From Gigaspora rosea (Eukaryota; Glomeromycota; Glomeromycetes; Diversisporales; Gigasporaceae), in the NCBI GenBank assembly GCA_003550325.1, contig QKWP01001165.1:30424-94423 (forward strand): a stretch of DNA of 64,000 nt, in the 5' to 3' direction. Position numbers and translations under genes: made by a program. Below the pieces are notes generated by a model. That model was not told the DNA's origin, did no database searches, and saw only the letters and a program-made list of their open reading frames with translations. Of the stretch, positions 46,980-58,916 are shown in pieces (positions within the stretch are counted from its first letter, which is position 1; each line of letters begins with the position of its first letter).

Positions 46980-49900
46980 TACTAAACCAGAGAAAGAAAA
47001 GTTCTTCTTGCAGAAATATAGGCACCAGTATTAGAAAATAAGTATTCAAATAGAACTGATATTACAGGGATGGATAAATACTTATGAGCAAGTTGACAAA
47101 GTAATGAAAAACTTGCATTTTTTTGTTTTTACTATAATAAAGGGTTTTGGTTCTTATGCACAATTTGTTCTCTCAAATATCTTGTTAACTCATCCTCAGT
47201 AGTATTTTGTGGAACTGGCATTAAATACAAACCCCCATAATTTTAGCACTCAAGAAATTACAATTTTTTTTATAGTGTCCTGTGTTTTTTCATTATCACT
47301 TTTATAATGATTAGGTTCTAATGCAAATAATTCTGCCTGAATTTGGTCTTCTATACTGTTTTGTTCTTTAAAAGTAACAAATGAATATAACTTTAGTCTG
47401 CACAAATCTAACAAAAAAACCTTCAATCAAATTTTATTTGGAGCATTCCATAATTCATCAATAGACAAATAGATTGTAGCACACATCCTTTTCAAAAGCC
47501 AATTGCATTTTACAGAAAGTAAATATCTTACTGTATTTGAATCATCAAATTTTTCTATTCTATTTATACTTTTTTTTATATTTTCTTACATGATTATAAT
47601 GATGATATACTCTTCAGTGCACATGTATTGTTTGTTTCTAGCTGATAGTATATCAGCTTCATCATCACTGCTAAAACTTGTATCACTATCTGATATTTGC
47701 TTAGAATCTTCTAATAATAATCCATAAATAAGATCTAATCAAGATTCAATGAATTTATCTTTTCAGCTATTGGAGCATTTTATTCTTTAATATTCAAATA
47801 TAAGGATATACAAGATTTATAGTAGGGTATTTTGAACTACAAACATGTCTTGTTATTTTCTTAAAAGGTTTTAAGTAATTTTTATATAAAAATTTTTTAT
47901 TAAAAAAGTATTATATAGTAATACAAATTTTTATTAAAAGTATTAAAACATAATTAAAATTAAAAAAAAACTGAATACTTTTTTTCTTTAGATATTAGGT
48001 ATAATTGATCAAGTTTTTTTATCATTTTTCTTTTGAAATTGTATCCTTTTATTTTGTAATAATATAGCTAATATTTGTATTGCCAGATATAATTCTATAT
48101 TCTTTTCTAAGCCAAATAAAATGAACTCCACCTGGTCTTGCAGTCTGTTAATACTTCAAGAGGACTAATTGGTCTATTATTTTGAGGCAAACTTGCTAAA
48201 TTTATAAGTATTTGTGATTCTCTTAATTGCTGTGCTTGCTTCAGAAGATGAAAATTGCTTGAATACTTTTAAGTTGTTAATGGATAGATTTAACTTGCTT
48301 TAATCCTTCTATAATAGATAACATGAGAGTATGCACAACAAAAGGTTGCTAGTTAACTTCTAATAAATAATCATCATCCAATAATCTTATTTCTTTTACA
48401 ATATTAGTACTATTATTAGTAGTACTATATACACTTTATTTTCATGATTCTATTTACAAGTTTTATTATTAAGTTCTTTACTAATGCCTTCACCATTGTG
48501 TAGGTAAGGCATATGATGACATATAAGTAATGCTTCCTAGAACTTAAAGTCAGGTGTAAGCCATGTTGTGGTAATATCCGAGTATCTATGTTTGCTTTTT
48601 GATGTCCACAAATTTGTAGTTAATAAATAGTAATGGTGGTTTTATCTAACAATTCCTGAAGTTGTTTAATTTTTCCATCATATACATTAGTAATATATAC
48701 CTTAATACTATTTATACAAGATATTTGATATTAGAATTGAAATGCTAGAAGCATTTAACAAAATGCTAAATATTTTAATATATGCAAACGTTGAATATCA
48801 TACACTACACACATTTTGTAAGCTCATATTGCTATTTAGGTGAAAGAGTAATTATGTAGTTTGTAATTTAATTAAGATGTGCTTTTGGCTATAAATATAA
48901 TAATATTCAAACTTAGAAATTTTATAGGCCAATCTTAAATTGTTATATTCTGTAATAATCTTATTGTGCATAATGTTCAACTTTAAATAGTTTATTCTTA
49001 GAATTTCATTTTCATTTTGAAGAGTTTGAAGTTGAGACCTGATAGAATTTTCCTTAGTGGTTCTTCCTGTTATCTAAAAATAAAAATTATTAGAAAAATG
49101 ACTTTTCGTATAATACCAGTTATAAAATTTTATAGATATAAAATCTAAATAAGTTAATATTAAAATGCTTATTGTTTCTGAGAATCAAGATAATACAGAT
49201 AATTTTTGGATATAATCTTATATTTATCATAAAGATGCTATATTAAATTTCCTATACTACCACTTAACTTATTATATGAATAAAGATAGAGTTGAGACCC
49301 TTCTAGCTCTTTAATACTAAGTTTGCAATACTTTACAGAAACTACCTAATTTTTTTCATTGATTTATTATAATCTTAAAGATTATAATAAAATTATCAAA
49401 ATTATACCTTATAATTATCTTATAATACTCATAATAATCTTATAATAATCTTAAAATAATCTTATAATAATATTATCTAATAATAATCTTAAAACAATAT
49501 TAAAATAATCTTAAAATAATCTTAAAATAATCTTATAATTATCTTAAAAAAATCTTAATAAAATCTTATAAACATCTTAAAAATATCTTAAAATAATCTT
49601 AAATAATAATCATATAATTATTTTATAATAATTTATTAATATTATTGTTTTTGGATATGAAATTTTAAAATAATCTTTTAATTATGAAAAATATAATATT
49701 GATAACTTTAATATTATCTTAAACTATCTTAAACTTATCTACAAAAAAGTGCCATATTCTGTAAAGTACCTAATTGTATTGTCTACTTTATCATCCTCAA
49801 AAAAAAAATAAATATAGCTTATATTTGCTTTTATAGGGTTTGTTGGAGCAGGGGTATTATTAGATAAAGTTAGAGCAAAAGTATTTGATGAAGTTGGCAC

Positions 49901-50130
49901 TGTCATGCTATTAGAGGTTTGTCTTTTTTTTTAGCTAAGCTCAGAAGTTTCAGTAAACTCATTATATTTACTAAAAGCAGAACTATGAGTTATTGAAGAA
50001 ATATCATCATTGTTAGTAGAGGCAATAGTGATAAAGACCATTCTGGAGGCTTTTTTTGAAAAGACAATTTTTTACAATATAGCCTCCAACTTAAATATTG
50101 AGGATAAAACTAAAGGTTTGTCTGGTCTGG
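46980..50130 (-). pseudogene. hAT transposase gene (fossil)
   Basis: Minus-strand pieces in hAT order: N-terminal serine/threonine-rich part and a degraded BED-finger-like SYIYFFFEDDKVDNTIRYF then TEYGTFL (about 49820-49740); catalytic-domain start LWTSKSKHRYSDITTTWLTP then DFKF (about 48610-48535); PISPLEVLTDCKTRW (about 48170-48125); and the C-terminal dimerisation region NASFSLLCQLAHKYLSIPVI, then FEYLFSNTGAYISARRT (about 47120-46985), which corresponds to the family's ERLFS box. Numerous stops and frameshifts. I could not assign its own termini or target duplication. It lies just outside the 6.3-kb hAT element, so a mobiliser relationship is only a possibility. Confidence 0.75.
49370..49640. 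repeat. ATAATCTTAAA word array
   Basis: Tandem, slightly variable AATAATCTTA / AAAATAATCTTA units over about 270 bp, inside the fossil hAT gene region. Confidence 0.8.
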
Positions 50131-50500
50131 TAATAGGAATAATAGTACTATAGTTAGAGTAATAGGAATTGTGTTTTTTTTTTTTATTAGGGCTAAAAGA
50201 AAATAAACCTTTTTAGTTTCTCTAATTCTACTCTGGGAGAAGAAAAATAGCAATATGATACTAATAACTGTATTGAGTAGAATACCCACATGTTGACCCT
50301 TAATTCTTAATTACTCATTATCAAACACTGTTAAGGAAACCTATCCATGCCTTAAAGCTAGTTATTTTTAGAATTTATGTATGTACGTATATACAAACAC
50401 ATGTATACTTCCTCTAAGCCAACTTTGACTGCATACAATAGCACACATCATACAATAATTGTTACATATAAAGATCAATTGGGAGCTTTGTAGTAGATTG
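50131..50500. other. No gene recognised
   Basis: AT-rich sequence between the fossil hAT gene and the AATCCAGATTTA array. Confidence 0.4.
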
Positions 50501-50700
50501 CTATATATGTAATCCAGATATATATATATCCGGATTTATATTAAATCTGGATTTATATTGAATCCAGATTTATATTCAATCCAGATTTAAATTTTAAATC
50601 TGAATTTAATATAAATCCAGATATATTTGTTCAAAAATTGAATCCAGACTTAAATAAATTTGAATTGATCTGGATATAAATATAAATTCAGATTCAGGGA
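50501..50700. repeat. AATCCAGATTTA word array
   Basis: About ten copies of AATCCAGATTTATATT and its complement in alternating orientation. No clear termini. Confidence 0.7.
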
Positions 50701-51502
50701 TTAACTCTAACTTGGCCTTAAAAAGACTTGTGCAATTTTTTTTCTTAACTTTTATTATGCAAATCGATCTTCATTTATAATAGAAAAATGTTTACGATGT
50801 CAAAATATATCCAAATCTAATAAAAACTCATTTTTGTTTTGGGGGTAGTTTCTGCTCTTTCAACTGCGAAGGCCCATATGAAAGTAAATTTACACTTTCT
50901 TATTACTTTAATATTTCTAAATTTATAAAACTCCATAGTAAATAACATTTATTTACGATTAGTTTTTTTAAAAAATTGATCATATTAATAATCTATATAA
51001 TATCCATAACTATTCTATATTTGTATAACATATATTTGTATATAATTTTTTATTTTGTCAAAAGACAATCTATTTAAATTTATTATTTGCTGAACATAAT
51101 TTTAAAGTATAAACTCCAAATGGCAAATTTTCTCTAGAATTTTCCCTTTGAAGCACATAACTTACTATCTGCTATATTGCTATATAGCTAACACCATATT
51201 TCTTATCATCTGGTTATCATTTAATTATGATCCTAATACCTAGTGATTAAATCAATGACAAAAACCTAACAAATTATTTGCTTTAAACAATCATATTAAC
51301 AAATTTTTTATATAATTCTAATAACTTTTATTTTTTTTAACTTATATTTCAAATTGATAATAATTTATTAAACAATTGAAATCAATAAAACTAAAAACAT
51401 AATAAAATACAAAAAATGAAATTTAAAATTCATAAATAATAATTTTTGATATAAAAAAATATTGATAAATATAGTGAACAAACTCTAAAAACTAATTTTC
51501 TA
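50701..51502. other. 3' flank of CoA-ligase copy B
   Basis: From about 50897 this matches the flank of copy C (62214 onward): CTTTCTTATTACTTTAATAT, ATTTGCTGAACATAATT, AGCACATAACTT, TTGCTATATAGCTAA. Copy A matches only from GATCCTAATACCTAG (about 51229). This shows that B and C share the more recent duplication. Confidence 0.65.
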
Positions 51503-53938
51503 TTATTTTTTCATATCATTCTTTAAACTTTCCTTTAATAATCTTCTTAGAATTTTACCAGATGCATTTTTTGGAATTCTATCAATAAACAATATACCGC
51601 CTCTTAATCTTTTATATGGTAAAACCTTTTCATCTACAAAAGATTGAATCTCTTCTGCTAAAGCTCGGGATTGCTTATGCCCATTTTTAACTGTGACATA
51701 TGCTGTGGGAAGTTCAGTTGCCTCTTTTTCAGAATAATATCCTATTACAGCTGCATCTGATACAGCAGCATGTGTAAGAAGAATCGATTCCAATTCAGAA
51801 GGTACCACATGAAAACCCTGCGAATGTTAACTTTTTTATTAATCAAATCTAATGAAATAATAAGCAAAAATAATAATTATTATAATCATACTGGGCCTTT
51901 TATCATCTCTTTATTTCGATCAACAATAAAGTAGTTCCCTTCATAAAAAAAAATTAAGAAATTATAATTATGTATATATATCAATATAAATTTTTATCCA
52001 ATAATAAAAATATACCTTGTTCATCAACGTATACAATATCTCCTGTATTAAAAAATCCATCTTTGTCAATAGCTGCATCTGTAGCTACTTTATTATTAAG
52101 ATAACTCTAATTAAAAATATGATATTTTTAATACAAGCAGTATAATTACAGAATTTATGTGCATAATAGCTATATTACATACCTTCATAATATTTGGACC
52201 ATGAATCCATAATTTTCCAGGCTCATTATATCCCAATTCTAAAAAATAAAATAATAAATGTTACTTGGACTTTAAATTAGGAACAAATATACAGTATATA
52301 TTTATAATTACCATGGCAATCGTCTGATAATATTTTAGCTTTTATATTTGGAATAAGGATTCCAATAGAGCCTATTAAAAATAATGGTTAATAGAATACT
52401 CATTGATATACATACAGTAAGCACACAATTTAATAATATAATACCTGGAACTGTGTTCTTCATTGTATCAGGAAATCTTGTTATTCCACCCGTTTCAGTA
52501 AGACCTTATTATTCCACCAACATAGATAGTAAATAATAATACACCATAATGAAAGAAAAAAAATTAATGACCATAATAAGACCATTCAGAATAAATATCA
52601 AGGAGTTATATTAGTTCAAAACTAATTAAAATTTAAACTTCTTACCATAATCTTGCGAAATTGGTATTTTAAAAATGTTATAAAATTTTCTTTCCGATTG
52701 ATAACTTAACGGGGCTCCTGCACATATAATCTTATCTACACTTGATAAATCAAATTGTTGAGCTGATGGATCATTGACAAGATTAAGTATAATTGGTGGA
52801 TTAGTGTAAATACGGTTAATTTTAAATGTTTGAATGTATTCACAAATCGTTTCCACACTGAAGTTTGAATGTATGATTGCAGTAGCACCCTATAATTTTA
52901 ATGCACAGATTTTAATTTAAATTGATAATGTAATAATCAAATAGTAACAAGTAAAGAATAACAAACAAGCATTAAGATCATATGAAGAATTCTCGATCCC
53001 AAGCTGTTGCAAAATGGCTATATTTTTTAAAGAAATAGTAAAAATTACCCTGTTACCTAAAACTTGAAAACACAAGGAATTTTTTTAAATGCCTACTAAA
53101 ACAGCCATGATTATACTGTGTGGTCCAAGATTACACTCCATACTATTTACTTGAGCCAATCTAATTACCATGTTTGTGTGAGTAATTTTAATACCTTTTG
53201 GAACCCCGGTTGTTCCAGAACTGTAAAATAAATATGCAGTTGTTGATTTTGCTTCTTCAGGAGTATAATAAATTGGTTCAATAATACGATCATTGATTAA
53301 GACTGAACGATAAGGTTTATATTCTTTTATTTCTTTATCACCAAATAATAATACCCTGGAAGCAGGAATTTTCGCATCAATTGAAGCTTCAATAGCAGCT
53401 TCGAGAATTTCAGGATGCACAATCAGGACCGATGCACCTGAGTCGATTAGTTGGTAAGATAATTTAGTTGTTTCATATATTGGATTAGCTGTCGTTACTT
53501 TGCCTCCTGAAGATGACAGTAAGTAAATTAGAATTTAAAAATATTAATGATATTATTTATTTATGAAATAACAATACCAGCTGCAATCGTTCCCAAGAGT
53601 ACGATTGGATAATCAACCTTAATAAAATCATCCAAATAATTACAGTTTATCAAGTAGAAATAAACGACTTATTTAATTAAAAAACAAAAAAAGTTGAGTA
53701 CTTGATTAGGTGAAAATATCGCCAAAACATCCCCACGTTTAAATTCTAGCTTATCTTGCAACCCTGCCGCAAACTTTTTCGTTTCGTGCTTAAATTCGCC
53801 AAAAGTGTAGCTTCTACCAGTAACCCCGTCCACGTAAATAACCTTTTCGTCTGGAATTTTGTTTGGATTACTAGTCACATATTGATAAATTCCGGATTGA
53901 GGGATTTTTATATCTGGATATTTAGATTTAAAGATCAT
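51503..53938 (-). CDS. 4-coumarate/acyl-CoA ligase-like gene, copy B
   Basis: ANL-superfamily AMP-forming ligase, best preserved of three copies. Exons (minus): 53938-53702, 53617-53578, 53506-53057 or 53506-53097, 52889-52646, 52504-52445, 52371-52312, 52238-52183, 52106-52016, 51938-51892, 51817-51503. Exon 1 keeps the frame through KKFAAGLQDKLEFKRGDVLA. P-loop SSGTTGVPKGIK is canonical; YGLTETGG, DGFFNTGD, FIVDRNKEMIK and PKNASGKILRR follow. With the splice sites used by copy A, exon 3 meets a TAA (GTA GGC ATT TAA). Using the GT at 53096 and the AG before 52889 instead gives an uninterrupted 520-codon frame (sum of exons 1560 nt) that skips about 14 residues. Whether this is the real intron is untested. 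The PFFHxxG motif is missing either way. The substrate cannot be told from sequence. Confidence 0.75.
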
Positions 53939-54002
53939 TTTTACCAGAGTAATATTGAAGATTTCACATAGGTTATATTGCAAAATCTTACATCTTATAT
54001 AT

Positions 54003-54064
54003 CAGTACGATCACGTGTTAATTCTGTGATTGTAATTTCGGCTTAGTATCAGTACGATCACGTT
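54003..54064 (-). promoter_or_regulatory. Duplicated upstream motif of copy B
   Basis: ATCAGTACGATCACGT occurs twice, 47 bp apart, 65-125 bp upstream of the start; the first copy runs into a CACGTG E-box. A single copy precedes gene A. Candidate transcription-factor site. Confidence 0.35.
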
Positions 54065-54147
54065 TCTTGTGTAACATGAATGTGGGAAGGTTCAACGCAT
54101 ATACCGGTATGTAAAAATGTGCCCTTTTAATATGGAGCACTCCATAT

Positions 54148-54302
54148 GTTCCGAACTAGAGTTGCAGGTGAAACAAATCTTCAATGGAGCACCGTGGTGC
54201 ACCAAGACTGGTGCACCGAAACTGGTGCACCTATGGTGCACCATGGTGCACCGGATGGTCCTGGTGAAACTAACTAGTTTCACCAACAACTCTATTCCGA
54301 AC
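54148..54302. mobile_element. 155-bp MITE with GGTGCACC words
   Basis: Imperfect inverted ends GTTCCGAACTAGAGTTG / GTTCGGAATAGAGTTG plus GGTGAAAC. The interior has five copies of the self-complementary word GGTGCACC within 60 bp. Chance reading frames only. Confidence 0.6.
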
Positions 54303-54831
54303 CCTAGTTTTGTTAAAAAATGGATTTTACAATTGCGCTCTAATAAATAAGTTAATAAAATAAGTTTAGTTGTGTAATTTACTATATCTCTACAAAATAT
54401 CGAACCTAAAATATGTATTAACCCTAAAATAATGAACTTAAAAAATTTTGGAGATTTCACTTGATCGAAAAATCTCTCTATAGTCTCAGATTTGCGTTTA
54501 AAATTAAATCTTGTATTTAAAATCCAAATCTAAATAGATTTAAACAAAGGTCAAACTACAAATCTGCCAATTGCATGGTAAGCTACCGGAAAATTTACAA
54601 ACTAGATAAATGAAAACCACATTAAGTTCGAAGCATTATGATTATGTCAGTTTTATCTAATCAACAAATCAAGATCCATAATTTGCATGTATATACAATA
54701 AATCTACACTCTCTATCTGCAATGTCTTTTGAACGATAATACTTAGTATTTTATTGTAGTAAAGTTATATCTTACTTTTTAAAATTATAAATTTATTATA
54801 AATAAAAATTAAAATAGAATTTAACTACAAA
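54303..54831. other. No gene recognised
   Basis: AT-rich spacer. Confidence 0.4.
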
Positions 54832-55135
54832 TAACCGGCGGTGATCATCACCGGTATGTAATTAACCAATAACGATAAAACAAAAAAAAGTTCATTTCAT
54901 TTACTTTAGGGTTAGGGTGAGGCCTGGGATTTTAGCGGGGTGTCTGATATATGCAAAATTTAGTAAGGAATTTTTTTTGTTAGAATGTCAAAGGTAGTTT
55001 CATAGACGAATTCTTGAGATATTAGCATTTTTTTTAAAAAATCTTTATTTTTGTTACACAAACTGATTTGCACGTTACACCTGATCCTGCAAATTTATTG
55101 GTTAATTACACACCGGTGATGATCACCGCCGGTTA
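54832..55135. mobile_element. 304-bp TA-flanked MITE with core cassette
   Basis: About 40-bp inverted ends beginning ACCGGCGGTGATCATCACCG inside TA. The core 54905-55024 carries TTAGGGTTAGGGTGAGG, GTAAGGAATTTTTTTTGTTA and AGGTAGTTTCATAGACGAAT, the same cassette as at 3.6, 12.5, 23.9 (inverted) and 40.1 kb. Confidence 0.7.
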
Positions 55136-55214
55136 TAGTTAGTAAAATTCATTAAAATATTCTAAAAATTAAATCAAGGTACAATATGTTTTACACTTAT
55201 TAATTTTATTTATT

Positions 55215-55515
55215 ATTACTAGGGATGGATCAATCCGCTCTGATCCCTAACAAGTCCGGCCCATAAAGCTTTTTAGTCCGCTTTGTCCCAAAAACGGTCC
55301 TGACCTCTTATTATCTATCCTGTTGGTTAGCAGAGAGTTAAATTATATTACATCGGTAATTGAAATACTGTATTTGAGTGTAATAACGCGTCCTTGTGCT
55401 TTATTTCGGGCCCGCGCGTTATTTTGAGGCGCTCATGCCTTATTTTGATTAAAAGGGGGTGTTTTTTTTTTTTGAAATCTCGTACCGGTATTCGAAATAA
55501 AGCACAGGACACAAT
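55215..55515. mobile_element. Two MITE remnants
   Basis: TAGGGATGGATCAATCC with nearby TGATCCCTA at 55221-55250 (hAT-like terminus). TACTGTATTTGAGTGTAATA then ACGCG at about 55373 resembles the 1896-2275 MITE, followed by an inverted pair TGTGCTTTATTTCG / CGAAATAAAGCACA (55412 and 55493). Confidence 0.4.
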
Positions 55516-56141
55516 TATAATAACCAAATTAGCAGCAGGACTTTAAATTCAACCTATGTATATTTGTTGTAAGTGGGAACAGGGTTTAAGTGGATTTGTA
55601 ATTTCCTAGTTAAATAGTGTTAGGGTACGTGTGCATATATAATAACAGATAACTCAACCATAAAATAAAAATTCCGAATTCACTTAATTTCCAACATATA
55701 TATATCAATAACAAAACTTTTTGTCTCTTGCATCGTTAGTGTAATGGGTGTTCATTTAACTATCAATAATAGCTATAGCAATAGATTTTTACATACTGTA
55801 CAGTAATAGTTTTCCGAATGCAAAAATATTATATGTACAATATTAATACATTAGTAGTTTGCAAAGTGTTAATTTTAGTAAAGTAAATTTGTTTTTAATA
55901 TCGATACAGACAATTTTAAAATGTCCTTTTATTGTTATTGAACTTTCATTATGGTTGAAGACTAAATTTAACATTCGTCGTTCGATGCTTTTAAATGTTA
56001 AAACTCACAAATCCAGTAAGATTCTGTGTTTTTTTGTTACTTATATAATAAAAAAAAACTTGTTAGAAAAAAGGGGTGTTTGCTATTTTGGGACACACAT
56101 GGTGGTATTTTGAGTAATATAGCCGATTTTTTTAAAAAGGC
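55516..56141. other. No gene recognised
   Basis: AT-rich sequence. The reading frame at 55859-56113 has no recognisable domain. Confidence 0.4.
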
Positions 56142-56280
56142 ATACAGTCGCACTCCATATAAGCACCTCCATTTCTTTATAAGCACCTTACTTCTTGAAC
56201 CAACTACTATTAAACATACAAAATTTACTTTCTATAAGCACATTTCTATATAAGAACACTTTTTATCAGTCCCGATGGTG
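56142..56280. mobile_element. Pogo-like MITE fragment
   Basis: TA then CAGTCGCACTCCATATAAGC, with repeated TATAAGCACCT words. Right end eroded. Confidence 0.4.
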
Positions 56281-57300
56281 TGTATTTCGAATTTATGCTC
56301 CTATAAAATCTATTAATGACAAGTAGGGATTGCATCACATGATAAATAACATGGGGACATTCGATTCCGATGATTTCCGGGATCTACGTTACACAAGTAT
56401 TTATATTGCATAGAATAGTAAAACCGGAACTTCATGTATAATGTTGGAGGTAACCCGAAATCCAGTGCCGAACATATCTACTTCCGAAAGAGCCGCCGGT
56501 AGACATGTGACCCCTGAAGACCGAAATCCCGTGATGCACGTGATCCATATAACTGCGCCGAAAAAAAAAAATTTTTTTTTTTAGAATCGGAAGGAAGATA
56601 CAAGACCTGATCCTGGCCCTGATACTCTGCAAGACCATATGAAGATCGTGAAGAAATCACCACCAAGCCTCCACGATTTCATAGAAGAAAAAGAGAACAA
56701 TCGTTACAAGATTAGATCAATCGATAGTGCTAGACTAAAAAGGAATAGTTTAATTAATGAAATTTGACTACTAATCGGAATTATGATGCATAAACCGGTT
56801 GCATTTGAGGCTTTGTCAACTATCAGAACAGCCTTCCCGAATTTATTCAAATTAAACATGGGAAATCGATTGACAATGATTATGGTGTGATTAAAGAAAA
56901 ATTCGATTTTCTTCTTTTTGTTTCTCTTGTAAAGTTTATAAATAGAGGTGGGATTTGTTCTGTTGGAAGAAGGTGGGGAGGATCTTTCTTTTGATTTTTG
57001 GTCAGTCTTTAGTCTTTGGTTTCAATTTGGTTCGTTCATGGTTCTTTTGTGGTCGAATAAAATTGTACCTTTAGTTTTCTTTAGACAAATAAAAACCAAT
57101 TAAACGTAAGCCCAATAAAGCCTTACCTTGACAAATCAATACGCCTCTGCTTATTGGCCTTATCGTTTGGTTGTGTTTTTGTGTGTGTGTTTTGTTCGAT
57201 TTCTTTCGTGCACCTGGACCCAGTTTGCCTCTAGCAATAAGCAACTTATGAAAAAACCAGTATCGGTGCACTATTCCACTAATTGAATAACTTCGTAGCC
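56281..57300 (+). other. GC-richer island with possible exons and core promoter, unknown
   Basis: A plus-strand 47-codon frame (from about 56440, MLEVTRNPVPNISTSE...) and a second open stretch after an A11/T10 tract (56585-56767, DTRPDPGPDTLQDHMKIVKK ...) have balanced, gene-like composition. A TATAAATAG box at about 56937 and an AATAAA at about 57056 follow. It might be a small decayed gene, an LTR fragment or a promoter. I recognise no domain. Confidence 0.3.
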
Positions 57301-57824
57301 ATCTTTTGTGAAATCATGTTGCATCATGTTGCATCACGCCATAATAAGGAGGTCTGTAATCAATAGAAATATTATATACAAACAATAACACATTTAATAG
57401 AAGTTCAGTGATGTTCTAACTTGCTGGAATTTTCTTTTTTCTAGATCCTTTTTAAATTCGAAAGTAGTTAAGTTTATGGCATGTCAAACAAACTGTAGTC
57501 AACATAAAAAATGAAAATTACAATATTATATTTATTCTACGATTCTTATTTGTTTTTTATACTATTTTTTTCAATTAAAATGACATATTTCATTTAGTTT
57601 TCATTAAGTTTATTCATAATGAGGTTTCTTTTTTTTTAGCCCAGGTAACACTTTGCTTTATTATTTAAGCTACAACAATTATTTGCAATTTTTCTTTTAT
57701 TGTTTTTTCTTTAATATGTCTAATTTAGTGTTTAGTTTGTCCAATTCAACTGACTATTATTATTATTTTTTATTTATGCCACTTCACTTAAACCAAGAAG
57801 TTAAGTAGAAATAGGAATTCGATT
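57301..57824. other. No gene recognised
   Basis: AT-rich, with a short direct repeat ATGTTGCATC at 57317-57340. Confidence 0.4.
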
Positions 57825-57987
57825 AGGGCGCTGACATTTATTAGGTAATATTTTAGAGGGTGGAGTCAAGAAAAATCTTACCTTGGTTAAATTTGATTGG
57901 CTAAAATTCTATTTATAGATCTTACCTGGGGGTAGGGGAGTAAGCCCCTATAGTAAATGGATATTAAGTAATAAATGTCAGTGCCCT
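57825..57987. mobile_element. 163-bp MITE
   Basis: Ends AGGGCGCTGACATTTATTA and, reversed, AGGGCACTGACATTTATTA. Possibly hAT-type, but no clear target duplication. Confidence 0.55.
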
Positions 57988-58139
57988 TATTGTATTAAAA
58001 ACTTCTAAAATTAAAGATGGTAATAGATTTTTAGTCAAATAAATATGTTGCTTATTACTAAGCCAACTATACTTAAAAATGTTGACTGGCCTGCAAATAA
58101 GTTTATATTATTTTATTATGCATATATTATTTAATAGTA

Positions 58140-58313
58140 CAGTCAACTCCCACAATATTCACATGCCAAAATCAGCATTTTATGCACATATTGTGAAATT
58201 GTGACTAAATTGAGAGAGAATTTATATAGTTTGTATGATTAGATAAATAAAATCAAGATGATTATAGCGAGATTATGACAAATACAGGATGTAACTATTG
58301 CAGAAGTTGACTT
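58140..58313. mobile_element. Pogo-like MITE, family copy 1 of 3
   Basis: TA-flanked, 174 bp, ends CAGTCAACTCCCACAATATT and, reversed, AAGTCAACTTCTGCAATAGT. Confidence 0.75.
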
Positions 58314-58338
58314 TATGTATAAGTATTTTGATAATCTA

Positions 58339-58512
58339 CAGTCAACTCCCACAATAGTTACATGCCAAAATCAGCATTTTATGTGCCTATTGTAAAATTA
58401 TGACTAAATTGAGAAAGAATTTATATAGTTTGTATGATTAGATAAATAAAATCAAGGTAACTATAGCGAGATTATGACAAATGCGGGATATAACTATTGC
58501 AGGAGTTGACTG
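58339..58512. mobile_element. Pogo-like MITE, family copy 2 of 3
   Basis: TA-flanked, 174 bp, ends CAGTCAACTCCCACAATAGT and, reversed, CAGTCAACTCCTGCAATAGT. Confidence 0.8.
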
Positions 58513-58743
58513 TATTTAATAAAATATTATTATTAAAGATCATTTAACAACTAGAAAAACAAGGTTTAGTTGTTCTCAAGCAATAAGCTTAATCGATTTG
58601 CTAGTGATTATGATAATGCACACTGTAATAATATTATTTAGGTGTTGTCAAGCATCTTAATCAATCTATCGAACAGGGTCACATTTTTATTAAAAATAAT
58701 TTAATGAATCAATTATATTATTGCTGTTTTCAAAATAGAAATA

Positions 58744-58916
58744 CAGTCAACTTCCACAATAGTCACATGCCAAAATTAGCATTTTATATGCCTATTGTGA
58801 GATAGTGACTAAATCGAGAGAGAATTTATATAGTTTGTTGATTAGATAAATAAAATCAAGATGACCATAGCAAGATTATAACAAATTTGGGATGTAACTA
58901 TTGTGGGAGTTGACTG
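58744..58916. mobile_element. Pogo-like MITE, family copy 3 of 3
   Basis: TA-flanked, 173 bp, ends CAGTCAACTTCCACAATAGT and, reversed, CAGTCAACTCCCACAATAGT. Confidence 0.8.
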
